From: Gemmatimonadota bacterium
Lineage (GTDB): Bacteria; Latescibacterota; UBA2968; UBA8231
Direction: 5' to 3'
Length of the DNA: 48,356 nucleotides
Assembly (NCBI GenBank): GCA_028875335.1
Contig: JAPPEF010000235.1
Coordinates: forward strand, 1-48,356
The notes under the pieces are model-generated. The model saw only the letters and a program-made list of their open reading frames with translations, did no database searches and was not told the origin of the DNA. Made by a program: the position numbers and the translations under genes. The first letter of the stretch is position 1. Each line of letters starts with the position of its first letter. Of this stretch, positions 39,766-48,270 are shown in pieces.

Positions 39766-41028
39766 GTGGTGAAAGTCGGAACATTGCCCACCCCGACATC
39801 GATGCTTGTTGTCTGTTTCCTCGTATTCGTCGGCGTCTTTTCCAATGCGCACCCCATCTTGGCACAGGGAGCTTGTCCACTCCCTGCCGACGTGACTCCG
39901 CCTGCGGACCCGCCAGTGACGGCGCAACAGGTGGAAGACGGTAGCGCTACCCTGAGGGACTTCGCGCTGGCCGCGAGAGATCGATATAGGACCCCGATAA
40001 ACACTCTGGAAGGAGCACTATACTTTCAATGTCTCGTCAGGCAGGAGGGGAGCCCCTGGCGTTCCGGTTCCACCTACCTCGTGCAACTGACGCCCGACGG
40101 CAGGGTGTACGAACACGCGAAGTCCATGGCATTGTCGGGCAGACTACTCAACCCCTTGATTTATGCAGAGATTCTTTCTGCGCTGGGCGTCTCCCCAACC
40201 GATCTGGCGAATCTGGCTTCTCCCGATCCTGCCACCGCGGCCCAGGCTCTCGGCGCTGTCATGGGCACATTGTCGCAGGAACCGGATGCCGCATTCGATG
40301 CGACCACCCCTATTCCAGACCTGCGACCTGGAATACCCGGCGCTTCCGGCCATGCCACCGTATTTTTGTTGGGCGATTCGGGGCTGCCAATCGTGCTGCT
40401 CACCGGATTCGATCTCAGTGAGTCCCACCTGACTCCCATTAGCGATGAAGCACTCGATTACGGCAACCCGGCCATTACTGCCAAGGACGTGGTAGATCGC
40501 GAAACCTTGAAGGCCTTCGTCACGCAAGCGGGGGAGTGGTTTGTCCAACTCGTGGAGACCGCCACCGATCCAGCCGCTATCTCGAAAGGGAGGATCGCCG
40601 CGCGCGATCCGAACGGGCCTTGGAGACACGGTCCCGTGTACCTCTACGCCCTAGATCTCACCAGCAACATCATCCTGTTTCACGGCGCGTTTCCGGACAG
40701 ATTCGAGTGGCGACCTCTGGTGGCGACCGTCCGAGACGCCGTGACCGGATGGCTCATTCTGCCTCAGGTCATCGAAGCGGCGAAGAGTAGCCCGGAAGGC
40801 GGCTTCGTGGAGTATTACTTCGACGATCCCACCGACGACACCGACAGTGCCGACATCCCCAAGGTGGGATACGCACGCGAGTTCACTGCTACAATCGGGA
40901 GGGCTGACGGAACCGCATTCACACTAAACCTCATCGTTGGGTCAGGTTTCTATGGGAGCGCACCCGATGACGCCTCGACCGTTACCCGTACGGAGACAAC
41001 CTGGGGACAGATCAAAAGTCGCTTTTAG
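39766..41028 (+). CDS. Secreted double Cache-domain protein with WGQIKSRF tail (cluster 2)
   Basis: The 420-residue protein starts at GTG 39766 (or GTG 39769) behind AGGAG. It has a signal peptide ending in PILAQG. The first unit (about residues 35-210) is a diverged Cache-like module with VTAQQVEDGSATLRDFALA, PWRSGSTYLVQLTPDGRV and HAKSMALSGRLLNPLIYAE, plus an insertion of about 55 residues. The second unit (about 240-400) is close to those of cluster 1: AKDVVDRETLKAFVTQA, PWRHGPVYLYALD, LFHGAFPD and GGFVEYYFDDPTDDTDSADIPKVGYA. The end is TETTWGQIKSRF. It has no anchor or signalling domain. The tail-coding DNA is flanked by direct repeats (CCGTTACCCGTAC at 40979 and 41034). Confidence 0.82.
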   Translation: MVKVGTLPTPTSMLVVCFLVFVGVFSNAHPILAQGACPLPADVTPPADPPVTAQQVEDGSATLRDFALAARDRYRTPINTLEGALYFQCLVRQEGSPWRSGSTYLVQLTPDGRVYEHAKSMALSGRLLNPLIYAEILSALGVSPTDLANLASPDPATAAQALGAVMGTLSQEPDAAFDATTPIPDLRPGIPGASGHATVFLLGDSGLPIVLLTGFDLSESHLTPISDEALDYGNPAITAKDVVDRETLKAFVTQAGEWFVQLVETATDPAAISKGRIAARDPNGPWRHGPVYLYALDLTSNIILFHGAFPDRFEWRPLVATVRDAVTGWLILPQVIEAAKSSPEGGFVEYYFDDPTDDTDSADIPKVGYAREFTATIGRADGTAFTLNLIVGSGFYGSAPDDASTVTRTETTWGQIKSRF

Positions 41029-41046
41029 ACGCGCCGTTACCCGTAC
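40979..41046 (+). repeat. Direct repeat flanking the tail-coding segment (cluster 2, gene 1)
   Basis: CCGTTACCCGTAC is present inside the gene at 40979-40991 and again after the stop codon at 41034-41046, with a 55-base period. Between the two copies lie the codons for the WGQIKSRF tail and the stop. The same arrangement occurs in the next gene at 42241-42311. Confidence 0.75.
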
Positions 41047-41087
41047 ACTTTAATGAGCTTGCCTTTCCGATAAGGAGAACCCTCGTG

Positions 41088-42290
41088 ATGAAAACTCGAA
41101 CATTGCTCACATACGCGATTCCCGTTGTCGGCCTGCTCGTGCTGGCCGGCCTCTTTGCCAATGCGCGCGCCGCCCTAGCGCAGACAGAGGAAGCTTGTCC
41201 ACTCCCTGCCGGCGTGACGCCTCCTGCGGACCCGATTGTGACGGCCCAGCAGGTGGAAGACGGCAGCGCCACCCTGAAGGACTTTGCGCTGGCCCTGAAA
41301 AATCATCCGGAGCTTAGCCAAGTATCGGCGAGTTTGCATAGGATGTTGCACCTTGGATGTCTCTATAGGCAGGAGGGGGGGCCGTACCGTTCCGGTTCCA
41401 CCTACGTCGTGCAACTGACGCCCGACGGCAGGCTATCCGCTCACGCAAAGAACATGTCCTTGTCGGGCCGGCTACTCAACCCCTTGATATATGGAGCGAT
41501 CCTTCAAGCATTGGGAATCAACCCAGCCGACCTCACCGACCGTGCTGCGGCCCTAGCCGCTTTCGCTGCCGCGGTAGCCGGGGATGGCGGCCCGTTCAAT
41601 GTGCCCGATATCCCAGGGGCTTCCGGCTATGCCGCCGCAATTATATCGCCCAGTTTCCAGTCCCCGATCGTGCTGCTCGCGGGATTCGATCTCAACGAAT
41701 CTCACGTAGTTGAAGAAGTCATCGATTACGGCGACCCGACCATTACCGCCAGGGACGTAGTGGACCGAGAAACCCTGAAGGCCTTCGTCACGCAGGCGGG
41801 GGAGCGGTATCGCGAAATCTCACTGAGCGGCGATCCAGCCGCCTTCTATAAAGCTAGGAACGCCATGCGGGATGAGAACGGGCCCTGGAGACACGGTTCC
41901 GTGTACCTCTACGTCTTGGATCTTACCAGCAACATCATCACGTTTCACGGTGCGTTTCCGGACAGATTCGAGCTTCGGCCTCTGATAGCCACGGTCCGCG
42001 ACGTCGTTACTGGAGAACTCATTCTGCCTCAGGTCATCGAAGCAGCAAAAAGTGACCCGGAAGGCGGCTTCGTGGAGTATTACTTCGACGATCCCACCGA
42101 CGATACCGACAGTGCCGATATTCCCAAGGTGGGATACGCACGCGAGTTCACTGGTGAACTCAATTTAGGCGAACGCGTAGTCCCACTCCACTTCATCATT
42201 GGGTCGGGTTTTTATGGGCGCGCACCCGATGATGCCGCGACCGTTACCCGTACGGAGGCCACCTGGGGACAACTCAAAAGTCGCTTTTAG
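41088..42290 (+). CDS. Secreted double Cache-domain protein with WGQLKSRF tail (cluster 2)
   Basis: The 400-residue protein starts at ATG 41088; GTG 41085 just before it is also possible, and both lie behind AAGGAG. It is a tandem duplicate of the gene at 39766, with the signal peptide ending in ALAQTE. Both units are kept: VTAQQVEDGSATLKDFALAL and GPYRSGSTYVVQLTPDGRL, then ARDVVDRETLKAFVTQA, PWRHGSVYLYVLD, TFHGAFPD and GGFVEYYFDDPTDDTDSADIPKVGYA. The end is TEATWGQLKSRF. The insertion in the first unit is shorter and different from the sister protein. The downstream TlpA-like gene follows after 201 bases, in which a perfect hairpin lies. Confidence 0.82.
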   Translation: MKTRTLLTYAIPVVGLLVLAGLFANARAALAQTEEACPLPAGVTPPADPIVTAQQVEDGSATLKDFALALKNHPELSQVSASLHRMLHLGCLYRQEGGPYRSGSTYVVQLTPDGRLSAHAKNMSLSGRLLNPLIYGAILQALGINPADLTDRAAALAAFAAAVAGDGGPFNVPDIPGASGYAAAIISPSFQSPIVLLAGFDLNESHVVEEVIDYGDPTITARDVVDRETLKAFVTQAGERYREISLSGDPAAFYKARNAMRDENGPWRHGSVYLYVLDLTSNIITFHGAFPDRFELRPLIATVRDVVTGELILPQVIEAAKSDPEGGFVEYYFDDPTDDTDSADIPKVGYAREFTGELNLGERVVPLHFIIGSGFYGRAPDDAATVTRTEATWGQLKSRF

Positions 42291-42311
42291 ACGCGCCGTT
42301 ACCCGTACGGA
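42241..42311 (+). repeat. Direct repeat flanking the tail-coding segment (cluster 2, gene 2)
   Basis: CCGTTACCCGTACGGA occurs at 42241-42256, inside the gene, and again at 42296-42311, after the stop. The period is 55 bases, as in the sister gene. The segment between them encodes the WGQLKSRF tail and the TAG stop. Confidence 0.78.
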
Positions 42312-42373
42312 AGTCTAAGCGACGCCGTCGAGGGTTGATCGTCGAGTTCGGTAGGAAGCGTTAGCCTAAGAAG

Positions 42374-42425
42374 AGCCGTCTGAGAATTCACAGCGCAAGT
42401 AATCGCTGGGAATTCTCAGACGGCT
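42374..42425 (+). terminator. Perfect hairpin between Cache and tlpA genes (terminator or attenuator)
   Basis: AGCCGTCTGAGAATTC (42374-42389) is perfectly complementary to GAATTCTCAGACGGCT (42410-42425). A further CAGCG/CGCTG pairing lies in the 20-base loop. The downstream run is U-rich (TCTTCGTTTG). It is the counterpart of 9988-10046 in cluster 1 and, as there, stands between a Cache gene and tlpA. Confidence 0.75.
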
Positions 42426-42458
42426 TCTTCGTTTGCTGCGCCGCAAATGCTAGACGAC

Positions 42459-42491
42459 AATAAGAGGAGATTTCAATAAGAGGAGATTTTC
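42459..42491 (+). promoter_or_regulatory. Duplicated ribosome-binding site of the second tlpA gene
   Basis: AATAAGAGGAGATTTC (42459-42474) is followed directly by AATAAGAGGAGATTTTC (42475-42491) and then ATG 42492. The gene at 10094 has one copy of this leader and the gene at 43993 a single GAGAGGAGATTTTC. The downstream copy has standard spacing and is the likely functional one. Confidence 0.8.
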
Positions 42492-43910
42492 ATGGCACCG
42501 CTTTCCACCTGCGTCACCGCCGCGCTAGCCAATGCTTCAGAGCGCCGCAGCATTTTCGGCCAGTACGCGCAAACGCCCATATACCATACGCCCGTCACCG
42601 TCGAAGCCGTCCTCGATGAAAAGGGTTGCCTCGCAGTGGAACTGCCGTTCACCGAAGCGAAAGTGCTCTCAGTCGGCCCCCAACGCGAGGTCAAGCTCTT
42701 CTTGGAACCGGGCGACCAGTTGCACATCGACGCGGATTTGCTCAACCTGCCCCAATCTCTCCACTTTTCCGGCCAAGGCGCGGCCAACAATCAGTTCCTC
42801 GCCGCCCTGCGGTCCCGCTTTTCAGATTACCTACGCATCGACTACAAAGACCTAGAGGTCGATACCTTTCGTAAAACAATCGATCAGCGGCGCGTGGAAA
42901 TGACTCGCTTTCTAGACGAGGGGTGCGCCCAAGGAGGACTCACCCCGGCTTTCGTCGATTACTACCGCGCTGAAATCACCTATGATTGGGCCAAAGAACA
43001 GGTCTCTTATCCGCGCAATTACGAGATGCAAAACGGACGGGAGAACGAAGCCCTCCCCGAGGACTATTACGACATCCTCGATCAAGTCAAACTGGTTGAC
43101 GAAACAGCTATCGGTACTACCCATTACCGGACCTTTATGTCGCGCAATTTCTTACGCCTTTGGAAAGAGTGGAACGACCAGCCCGCCACTAAACAAATGG
43201 CCGCTGAAGAACGCCGAAACCTGTTTGAAACCTACGTTCCCTACAATCATGCCAAGCGGCTCTTGCACGGCAAAGTCCTGTACTTCTTTCTCGCCGGTGA
43301 AATCGTCCGGGACTTCCAATACGGCCTATTTAACATAGGCGAACAACGCTGGGCCGAGTTCCTCCAGGATAACCCCTACCCCGAATACACCGAGGTCGTT
43401 GAGGAGGTCGTGCGAGAAACATCCAAGATCAAACCCGGCCAGCCCGCCCCCGACTTCACTCTCGACAATCTCCAGGGCCAAAGCGTCTCTCTGAGCGATT
43501 TCAAAGGCCAAGCGGTTTTCTTGGACTTTTGGGCGAGTTGGTGCGGCCCGTGCATAGAGGCGGTACCCCATCTGGAAGAGATCAAACAGCAGACCTGCGA
43601 CCAGAAGGTGGTCTTTTTGAATATTTCTTTGGACCCCGCCGACGATTGGCACCAAGCGGTGGATGAGCATGGCCTGACCGGCGTCCACGTTCACGCCCCA
43701 GGCGGCTGGCAAGCGGCAGTGGCTCAATTGTACCAAGTCCGGAGCATACCCTCCTATTTCCTAGTGGGTCCAGACGGCCGGATGGACGGTCGTGTTAGCC
43801 ATGTCTCCGATGTCTCGGATGTGGTCAGCCGCATTGAGAAAGTGGCGTCTGGACAGGTGCCGTCGTCATCGCCAAAAAGCATCCGATCGGAGATGCACAT
43901 CAGAGGATAG
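42492..43910 (+). CDS. TlpA/thioredoxin-like protein, second paralogue
   Basis: The 472-residue protein is a close paralogue of the one at 10094. The beta-rich N-terminal domain has FLEPGDQLHIDADLLNLP and the helical middle contains TRFLDEGCAQGGLTPAF. A thioredoxin fold ends it, with C-G-P-C in DFWASWCGPCIEAVPHLEE and cis-Pro in RSIPSYFLVGPDG. It lacks the middle duplication of the first paralogue. It has no signal peptide. The start ATG 42492 is preceded by a duplicated ribosome site. It is followed by the third paralogue after 82 bases, so the two are probably transcribed together. It presumably catalyses thiol-disulfide exchange. Confidence 0.83.
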   Translation: MAPLSTCVTAALANASERRSIFGQYAQTPIYHTPVTVEAVLDEKGCLAVELPFTEAKVLSVGPQREVKLFLEPGDQLHIDADLLNLPQSLHFSGQGAANNQFLAALRSRFSDYLRIDYKDLEVDTFRKTIDQRRVEMTRFLDEGCAQGGLTPAFVDYYRAEITYDWAKEQVSYPRNYEMQNGRENEALPEDYYDILDQVKLVDETAIGTTHYRTFMSRNFLRLWKEWNDQPATKQMAAEERRNLFETYVPYNHAKRLLHGKVLYFFLAGEIVRDFQYGLFNIGEQRWAEFLQDNPYPEYTEVVEEVVRETSKIKPGQPAPDFTLDNLQGQSVSLSDFKGQAVFLDFWASWCGPCIEAVPHLEEIKQQTCDQKVVFLNISLDPADDWHQAVDEHGLTGVHVHAPGGWQAAVAQLYQVRSIPSYFLVGPDGRMDGRVSHVSDVSDVVSRIEKVASGQVPSSSPKSIRSEMHIRG

Positions 43911-43992
43911 CCGCGTTGTTTATCTGTGGAGCGCGACTTTTACAGGGGCCGCTAGGCCACTACATTCTGGATGATAATGAGAGGAGATTTTC

Positions 43993-45459
43993 ATGGCACC
44001 GCTTTCCACCCGCGTCACCTCCACGCTAGCCAATGCTGCGGAGCATCGCAGCATTTCCTTCGAGTACCAGCAAACGCCCATCTACCATACGCCCGTCACC
44101 GTCGAAGCCCCACTCGACGAAAAGGGCACCCTCGCGGTAGAACTGCCGTTTACTGAAGCGCAAATGGCTTCGGTCAAGCTAGACAAGAAGGTCAAGCTCT
44201 TTCTGGAACCAGGCGACCAGTTGCATATCGACGCGGACTTGCTCAACCTGCCTCAGTCCCTCCGCTTTTCCGGCCAAGGCGCGGCCAACAACCAGTTCCT
44301 CGCTGCTCTGCGGGCCCGCTTCCCCGATTACCTAGACATCGACTACGAAGACTTGGAGGTCGATGCCTTTCGCAAAATGATCGACCAGCGGCGCTTGGAA
44401 ATGACTCGCTTTCTGGACGAGGGGTGTGCCCAAGGCGGACTCACGCCGGCCTTCGTCGATTACTACCGCGCTGAAATCACTTATGAATGGGCCAAGTTAG
44501 TGGTCTCCTATCCCACTAACTACATGTTCGCCAATGGACACAAAAACGAGGACCTCCCCGCGGACTATCACGAAGCCCTCGACCAGATTGAACTGGTTGA
44601 CGAAGCGGCTATCGGTACCACCGATTATCGCACCTTTCTGGAGCGCAATTTCAGTCGTATACAAGACGGTGCCAATGATCGAGTACAACTGAAGCAACTA
44701 TCCGACAGCCAACGCCAAGACCATATTGAAACCTACACCCTCTACAATCAGGCCAAGCGGACCTTGCACGGCAAAGTTCTGTACTTTTTTCTCGCCGGGG
44801 AAATCGTTTGGGACTTTCGGCGGAGCTGGTTTGACCACGGGGAACAACGCCTAGCCGAATTCCTCCAAGACAATCCCTATCCCGAATACACCGAGGTTGT
44901 CGAGGAGGTCGTGCGGGAAGCATCCAAGCTCAAACCCGGCCAGTCCGCGCCCGACTTCACCCTCAGTGATCTCCAAGGCCAAAGCGTCTCCCTGAGCGAT
45001 TTCAAAGGGCAGGCGGTTTTCTTGGACTTTTGGGCAAGTTGGTGCGGTCCGTGCATTGGGGCAGTACCCTATCTGGAAGAGATCAAACAGCGGACCCGTG
45101 ACCAGAAGGTGGTCTTTTTAAATATCTCTTTGGACCCCGACGACGAGTGGCACCAAGCGGTCGATGAGCACGGCCTGACCGGCGTCCACGTCCACTCTCC
45201 GGGTGGCTGGCAGTCGGCAGTGGCTCAGTTGTACCAGGTTCAGAGCATACCCTCCTATTTCCTAGTGAGGCCAGACGGCTGCATGGACGGCCGCGTCGAT
45301 ATACCCTCCTTCCTAAGGAGTCCAGACGGTCGCATGGCTGGCCGCGATGTCTTCGATGCCATTGTCGAGGGCGTGGTCGCTCGCATTGAGGAGGTAGCGT
45401 CTGGGAAGGTGCCGTCGTCCAAAAGAACAGGCTATATTATTAAGAGAAGTAGGCGATGA
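43993..45459 (+). CDS. TlpA/thioredoxin-like protein, third paralogue
   Basis: The 488-residue protein has the same three-part layout: an N-terminal beta domain (FLEPGDQLHIDADLLNLP), a helical middle (TRFLDEGCAQGGLTPAFVDY) and a C-terminal thioredoxin fold with DFWASWCGPCIGAVPYLEE. The strand after the cis-Pro loop was tandemly duplicated: IPSYFLVRPDGCMDGRVD is followed by IPSFLRSPDGRMAGRDV, giving an extra hairpin of about 16 residues that the other copies lack. The active-site cysteines are intact. ATG 43993 follows GAGAGGAG with the usual spacing. No export signal is visible. It is the last gene of cluster 2. Confidence 0.83.
   Translation: MAPLSTRVTSTLANAAEHRSISFEYQQTPIYHTPVTVEAPLDEKGTLAVELPFTEAQMASVKLDKKVKLFLEPGDQLHIDADLLNLPQSLRFSGQGAANNQFLAALRARFPDYLDIDYEDLEVDAFRKMIDQRRLEMTRFLDEGCAQGGLTPAFVDYYRAEITYEWAKLVVSYPTNYMFANGHKNEDLPADYHEALDQIELVDEAAIGTTDYRTFLERNFSRIQDGANDRVQLKQLSDSQRQDHIETYTLYNQAKRTLHGKVLYFFLAGEIVWDFRRSWFDHGEQRLAEFLQDNPYPEYTEVVEEVVREASKLKPGQSAPDFTLSDLQGQSVSLSDFKGQAVFLDFWASWCGPCIGAVPYLEEIKQRTRDQKVVFLNISLDPDDEWHQAVDEHGLTGVHVHSPGGWQSAVAQLYQVQSIPSYFLVRPDGCMDGRVDIPSFLRSPDGRMAGRDVFDAIVEGVVARIEEVASGKVPSSKRTGYIIKRSRR
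45247..45345 (+). repeat. In-frame tandem duplication in the third tlpA gene
   Basis: Two copies of a segment starting ATACCCTCC and ending GGCCGC lie at 45247-45294 and 45301-45345. The second copy lacks three bases, so the frame is kept. They encode the strand after the cis-Pro loop of the thioredoxin fold. The equivalent sequence at 10094 and 42492 is single. Confidence 0.7.
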
Positions 45460-45523
45460 GTATAGCTAAATGTCGAATTCGCGCTATCCCTCGCTCCGCA
45501 CCATCTACTGACGACAGGTTCCC

Positions 45524-46867
45524 ATGTCCCCCCCCAATATCGTCTATATCCACTCGCACGACACCGGCCGCTACGTCCAACCCTACGGCCACGCCATACC
45601 CACGCCTCATATCCAGCAGTTAGCCGAGGAAGGCGTCCTCTTCCGCCAAGCCTTTTGCGCCAACCCCACCTGCTCGCCCAGCCGCGCCTGCCTGCTTACG
45701 GGCCAGTGGGCCCATTCCTGCGGCATGACCGGCTTGGTCAACCGAGGCTGGACCTTGCCCTGCCCCGAACGGCTGCTGACCCATACCCTGCAAAGGGCCG
45801 GTTACACCACAGCCATGGCCGGTTTCCAGCACGTGGTAGCGGACGTCAACGACGGCGGCTTCACCCGCCTGTTGCCCCAAGAGGCTCCCGATACCCAAAC
45901 CGAGGACCGAGCCGCCGCCTTTTTGGCCGAAGATCATGGCGCGCCCTTCTATTTGGACGTGGGCTTTGGCGAAACCCACCGCCAAGGACGCGGTTTTGCG
46001 CCCCAGCCCCAAGACGAGGCTCCCACCGATCCGCGCTATGTGCGGCCATCCGCGCCCTTTCCCGATACCCCTGAGACGCGCCGGGATATGGCCGCCTACA
46101 TCGACGCGGCCCGCACTCTTGACGCCAAAATGGGCCGCGTCTTCGCCGCCCTGCAAGACAACGGCTTGGCCGACAATACCCTCGTCATTTGCACCACGGA
46201 CCACGGAATAGCCTTCCCCACCATGAAGTGCAATCTCACCGACCACGGCATTGGCGTCATGCTAGTGCTGCGCGGACCAGGCGGCTTCAGCGGCGGCCAA
46301 GTAGTCGATGCCTTGGTCAGCCAAGTCGATATCTATCCAACGGTCTGCGCCCTAGCCGGAATCGCGTTGCCCGATCACGTGCAGGGCACCTCGCTCCTGC
46401 CCCTGGTAAACGGCCAGGCCCAAGAAATCCGCGGCGAAATTTTCGCCGAAGTGAACTACCACACCTACTACGAACCCCAGCGCTGCATCCGCACATCGCG
46501 CTTCAAGTACATCCGCCGCTTCGACCAGCGCCAATACCCAGTCCTGCCCAATTGTGACGACAGCTTGACCAAAGACTATTTTATAGACCAAGGCTGGCGG
46601 CAACGCCCCCTAGAGCGCGAACGGCTCTACGACTTGGTCTTCGACCCGCACGAAACCCACAACTTGGCCGCAGACCCCAATTGCCAAGATCATCTAGCGG
46701 AGCTGCGCCAACGCCTCGACCAATGGATGCAAAACACCGACGACCCTCTAGCCCACGGGCAACCCGTAGTGCCGCCCGCTACCGCGGTAGTCAACGATCC
46801 CGATGCCCGCTCGGCCTCGGAGCCGCACCACTCGGCCCGCGAATTTTTGGGCATTTATCCAAAGTGA
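45524..46867 (+). CDS. Sulfatase (type I, CxPSR motif)
   Basis: The 447-residue protein carries the type-I sulfatase signature C50-S-P-S-R54 in NPTCSPSRACLLTGQ, where the Cys would become formylglycine. The N-terminal metal-site block NIVYIHSHDTGRY is present, with D13, and a later block is TTDHGIAFP with a Lys and His nearby (MKCNLTDHGIGV). The pattern is that of arylsulfatase/sulfamidase relatives. There is no signal peptide, so the enzyme would be cytoplasmic, as in several sulfatases of marine bacteria. The FGE-fold gene at 17583 lacks catalytic cysteines, so its maturation enzyme must be elsewhere. The ribosome site is weak (AGGTT). Confidence 0.87.
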   Translation: MSPPNIVYIHSHDTGRYVQPYGHAIPTPHIQQLAEEGVLFRQAFCANPTCSPSRACLLTGQWAHSCGMTGLVNRGWTLPCPERLLTHTLQRAGYTTAMAGFQHVVADVNDGGFTRLLPQEAPDTQTEDRAAAFLAEDHGAPFYLDVGFGETHRQGRGFAPQPQDEAPTDPRYVRPSAPFPDTPETRRDMAAYIDAARTLDAKMGRVFAALQDNGLADNTLVICTTDHGIAFPTMKCNLTDHGIGVMLVLRGPGGFSGGQVVDALVSQVDIYPTVCALAGIALPDHVQGTSLLPLVNGQAQEIRGEIFAEVNYHTYYEPQRCIRTSRFKYIRRFDQRQYPVLPNCDDSLTKDYFIDQGWRQRPLERERLYDLVFDPHETHNLAADPNCQDHLAELRQRLDQWMQNTDDPLAHGQPVVPPATAVVNDPDARSASEPHHSAREFLGIYPK

Positions 46868-46953
46868 GACAGTTACCGGAGGTTTATGGTTTGCGCTGTG
46901 AGCCTCGCTACCATTAATCAAGGCATTTACCCTACTTCACAAAGGAGGTTCCC

Positions 46954-48270
46954 ATGCAATCCGCTCTATTTTTCCTCACCTGCGCCTTAACCCTTGGCGC
47001 ATGTTCCGATCGCGACCCAGTTTCCTCCAACGAGCCGACCGAGCCGGCCGCCAAGCGCAGAATCAGCAGCATAATTTGGACCAGTACCCCCGTCGCCGGG
47101 CGAGCTGAGTCGCGGATCCATCCGCTCGGCATCGACGAGGCCGTGCAGATCCGCTCGTTGCTCTCGATTACTGGCGCGGCGTCGCTGGGCGGGGCGTTGC
47201 GCAACGGCGTCGAATTGGCCGTGCGCGACTTCGGCGACATCCACGGTCGCGCTGTCGAACTCGGCGAATCTATGGACAGCATGTGCACACCAGATGGCGG
47301 ACGAGCAGGTGCCGAACAGATCAGCGCCGACCGGCAGGTGGTAGGCGTCATCGGCACATCGTGCTCAGCCGCAGCCGTAGCGGCCTCACCAGTGATCAGC
47401 GAGGCAGGACTAGTGATGATCTCGCCGTCCAACACGTCGCCGCTGCTCACGTCCGACCTCGCTGGCAACGCCAATCCCAACTACCATCCCGGCTATTTCC
47501 GCACTTCCAATAACGATCTCTATCAGGCGAACGCAGTCGCCGACTTTGCCTACAATGAATTGGGGCTGCGGCGCATGGTAGCCGTTGACGACGGCGATCC
47601 ATACACAGCGGCCCTCGTCAGCGCGTTTGGCAATGCATTTGGCGCACTCGGCGGCGAGATCGCGGTCTCTGCCCGGATCGACAAGGGCGACACGGACATG
47701 ACGGACGTCCTCGCGGAATTCGCCGCTGCCGAGCCAGACGGCATCTTCTTCCCCCTCTTCGAAGAGGAAGGCACGCCCTTCGCCGAGCAGGCGCGGGCGT
47801 TCGACGGCCTGGAAGATGCGACGCTCATTTCAGGCGCGGCTCTCCTCGTGTCCGAATTCCTCGGCACGCCGCAATCGGAGGGCATGTACTTCGCCGGACC
47901 AGAGTCGGACCACGGCGCAAACGTCAATGCAACGACCGGCAAAAATGCGGCCGACGTGCTCGCCGCGTATGAAGCCGCGTACGGCGGGTCGCCGACTTCT
48001 CCGTACTGGGCGCATGCGTACGACGCCACGACGGTGCTGCTTAGCGCCATCAAATCCGTTGCGGTGGAGCAAGACGGCAAATTGCACATAAACCGCGCCG
48101 CGCTGCGCATGAAGATTAGAGCAATGACCGACTTTCAGGGCCTTATCGACGCGATCTCCTGCGACGATTTCGGCGACTGCGGCACCGGACGCATCAACAT
48201 CTACCACCACACGGATACGAGCATCACGGACACCGCGCAGGTACCGGTAGTGTACCAGTTCGCGCCGTGA
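46954..48270 (+). CDS. Type-I periplasmic binding lipoprotein (LivK/amino-acid type)
   Basis: The 438-residue protein has a lipoprotein signal with Cys17 in TLGAC. It then has the two-lobe type-I periplasmic-binding fold: LRNGVELAVRDFGDIHGRAVEL, VVGVIGTSCSAAAVAASPVISEAGLVMISPSNTS, YFRTSNNDLYQANAVADFAY, RRMVAVDDGDPYTAALVSAF and PDGIFFPLFEEEGTPFAEQ. Such proteins bind branched-chain amino acids, amides or similar solutes for ABC transporters. No permease or ATPase gene lies in this window, so it may be an orphan or its partners follow beyond the right edge. ATG 46954 follows AAAGGAGG with ideal spacing. Confidence 0.9.
   Translation: MQSALFFLTCALTLGACSDRDPVSSNEPTEPAAKRRISSIIWTSTPVAGRAESRIHPLGIDEAVQIRSLLSITGAASLGGALRNGVELAVRDFGDIHGRAVELGESMDSMCTPDGGRAGAEQISADRQVVGVIGTSCSAAAVAASPVISEAGLVMISPSNTSPLLTSDLAGNANPNYHPGYFRTSNNDLYQANAVADFAYNELGLRRMVAVDDGDPYTAALVSAFGNAFGALGGEIAVSARIDKGDTDMTDVLAEFAAAEPDGIFFPLFEEEGTPFAEQARAFDGLEDATLISGAALLVSEFLGTPQSEGMYFAGPESDHGANVNATTGKNAADVLAAYEAAYGGSPTSPYWAHAYDATTVLLSAIKSVAVEQDGKLHINRAALRMKIRAMTDFQGLIDAISCDDFGDCGTGRINIYHHTDTSITDTAQVPVVYQFAP

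Noticed and set aside
45524..48270. Sulfatase and binding protein as part of the Cache/TlpA cluster
   Set aside because: They lack the shared leader and the terminal tail, and their functions are ordinary; adjacency alone is not enough.
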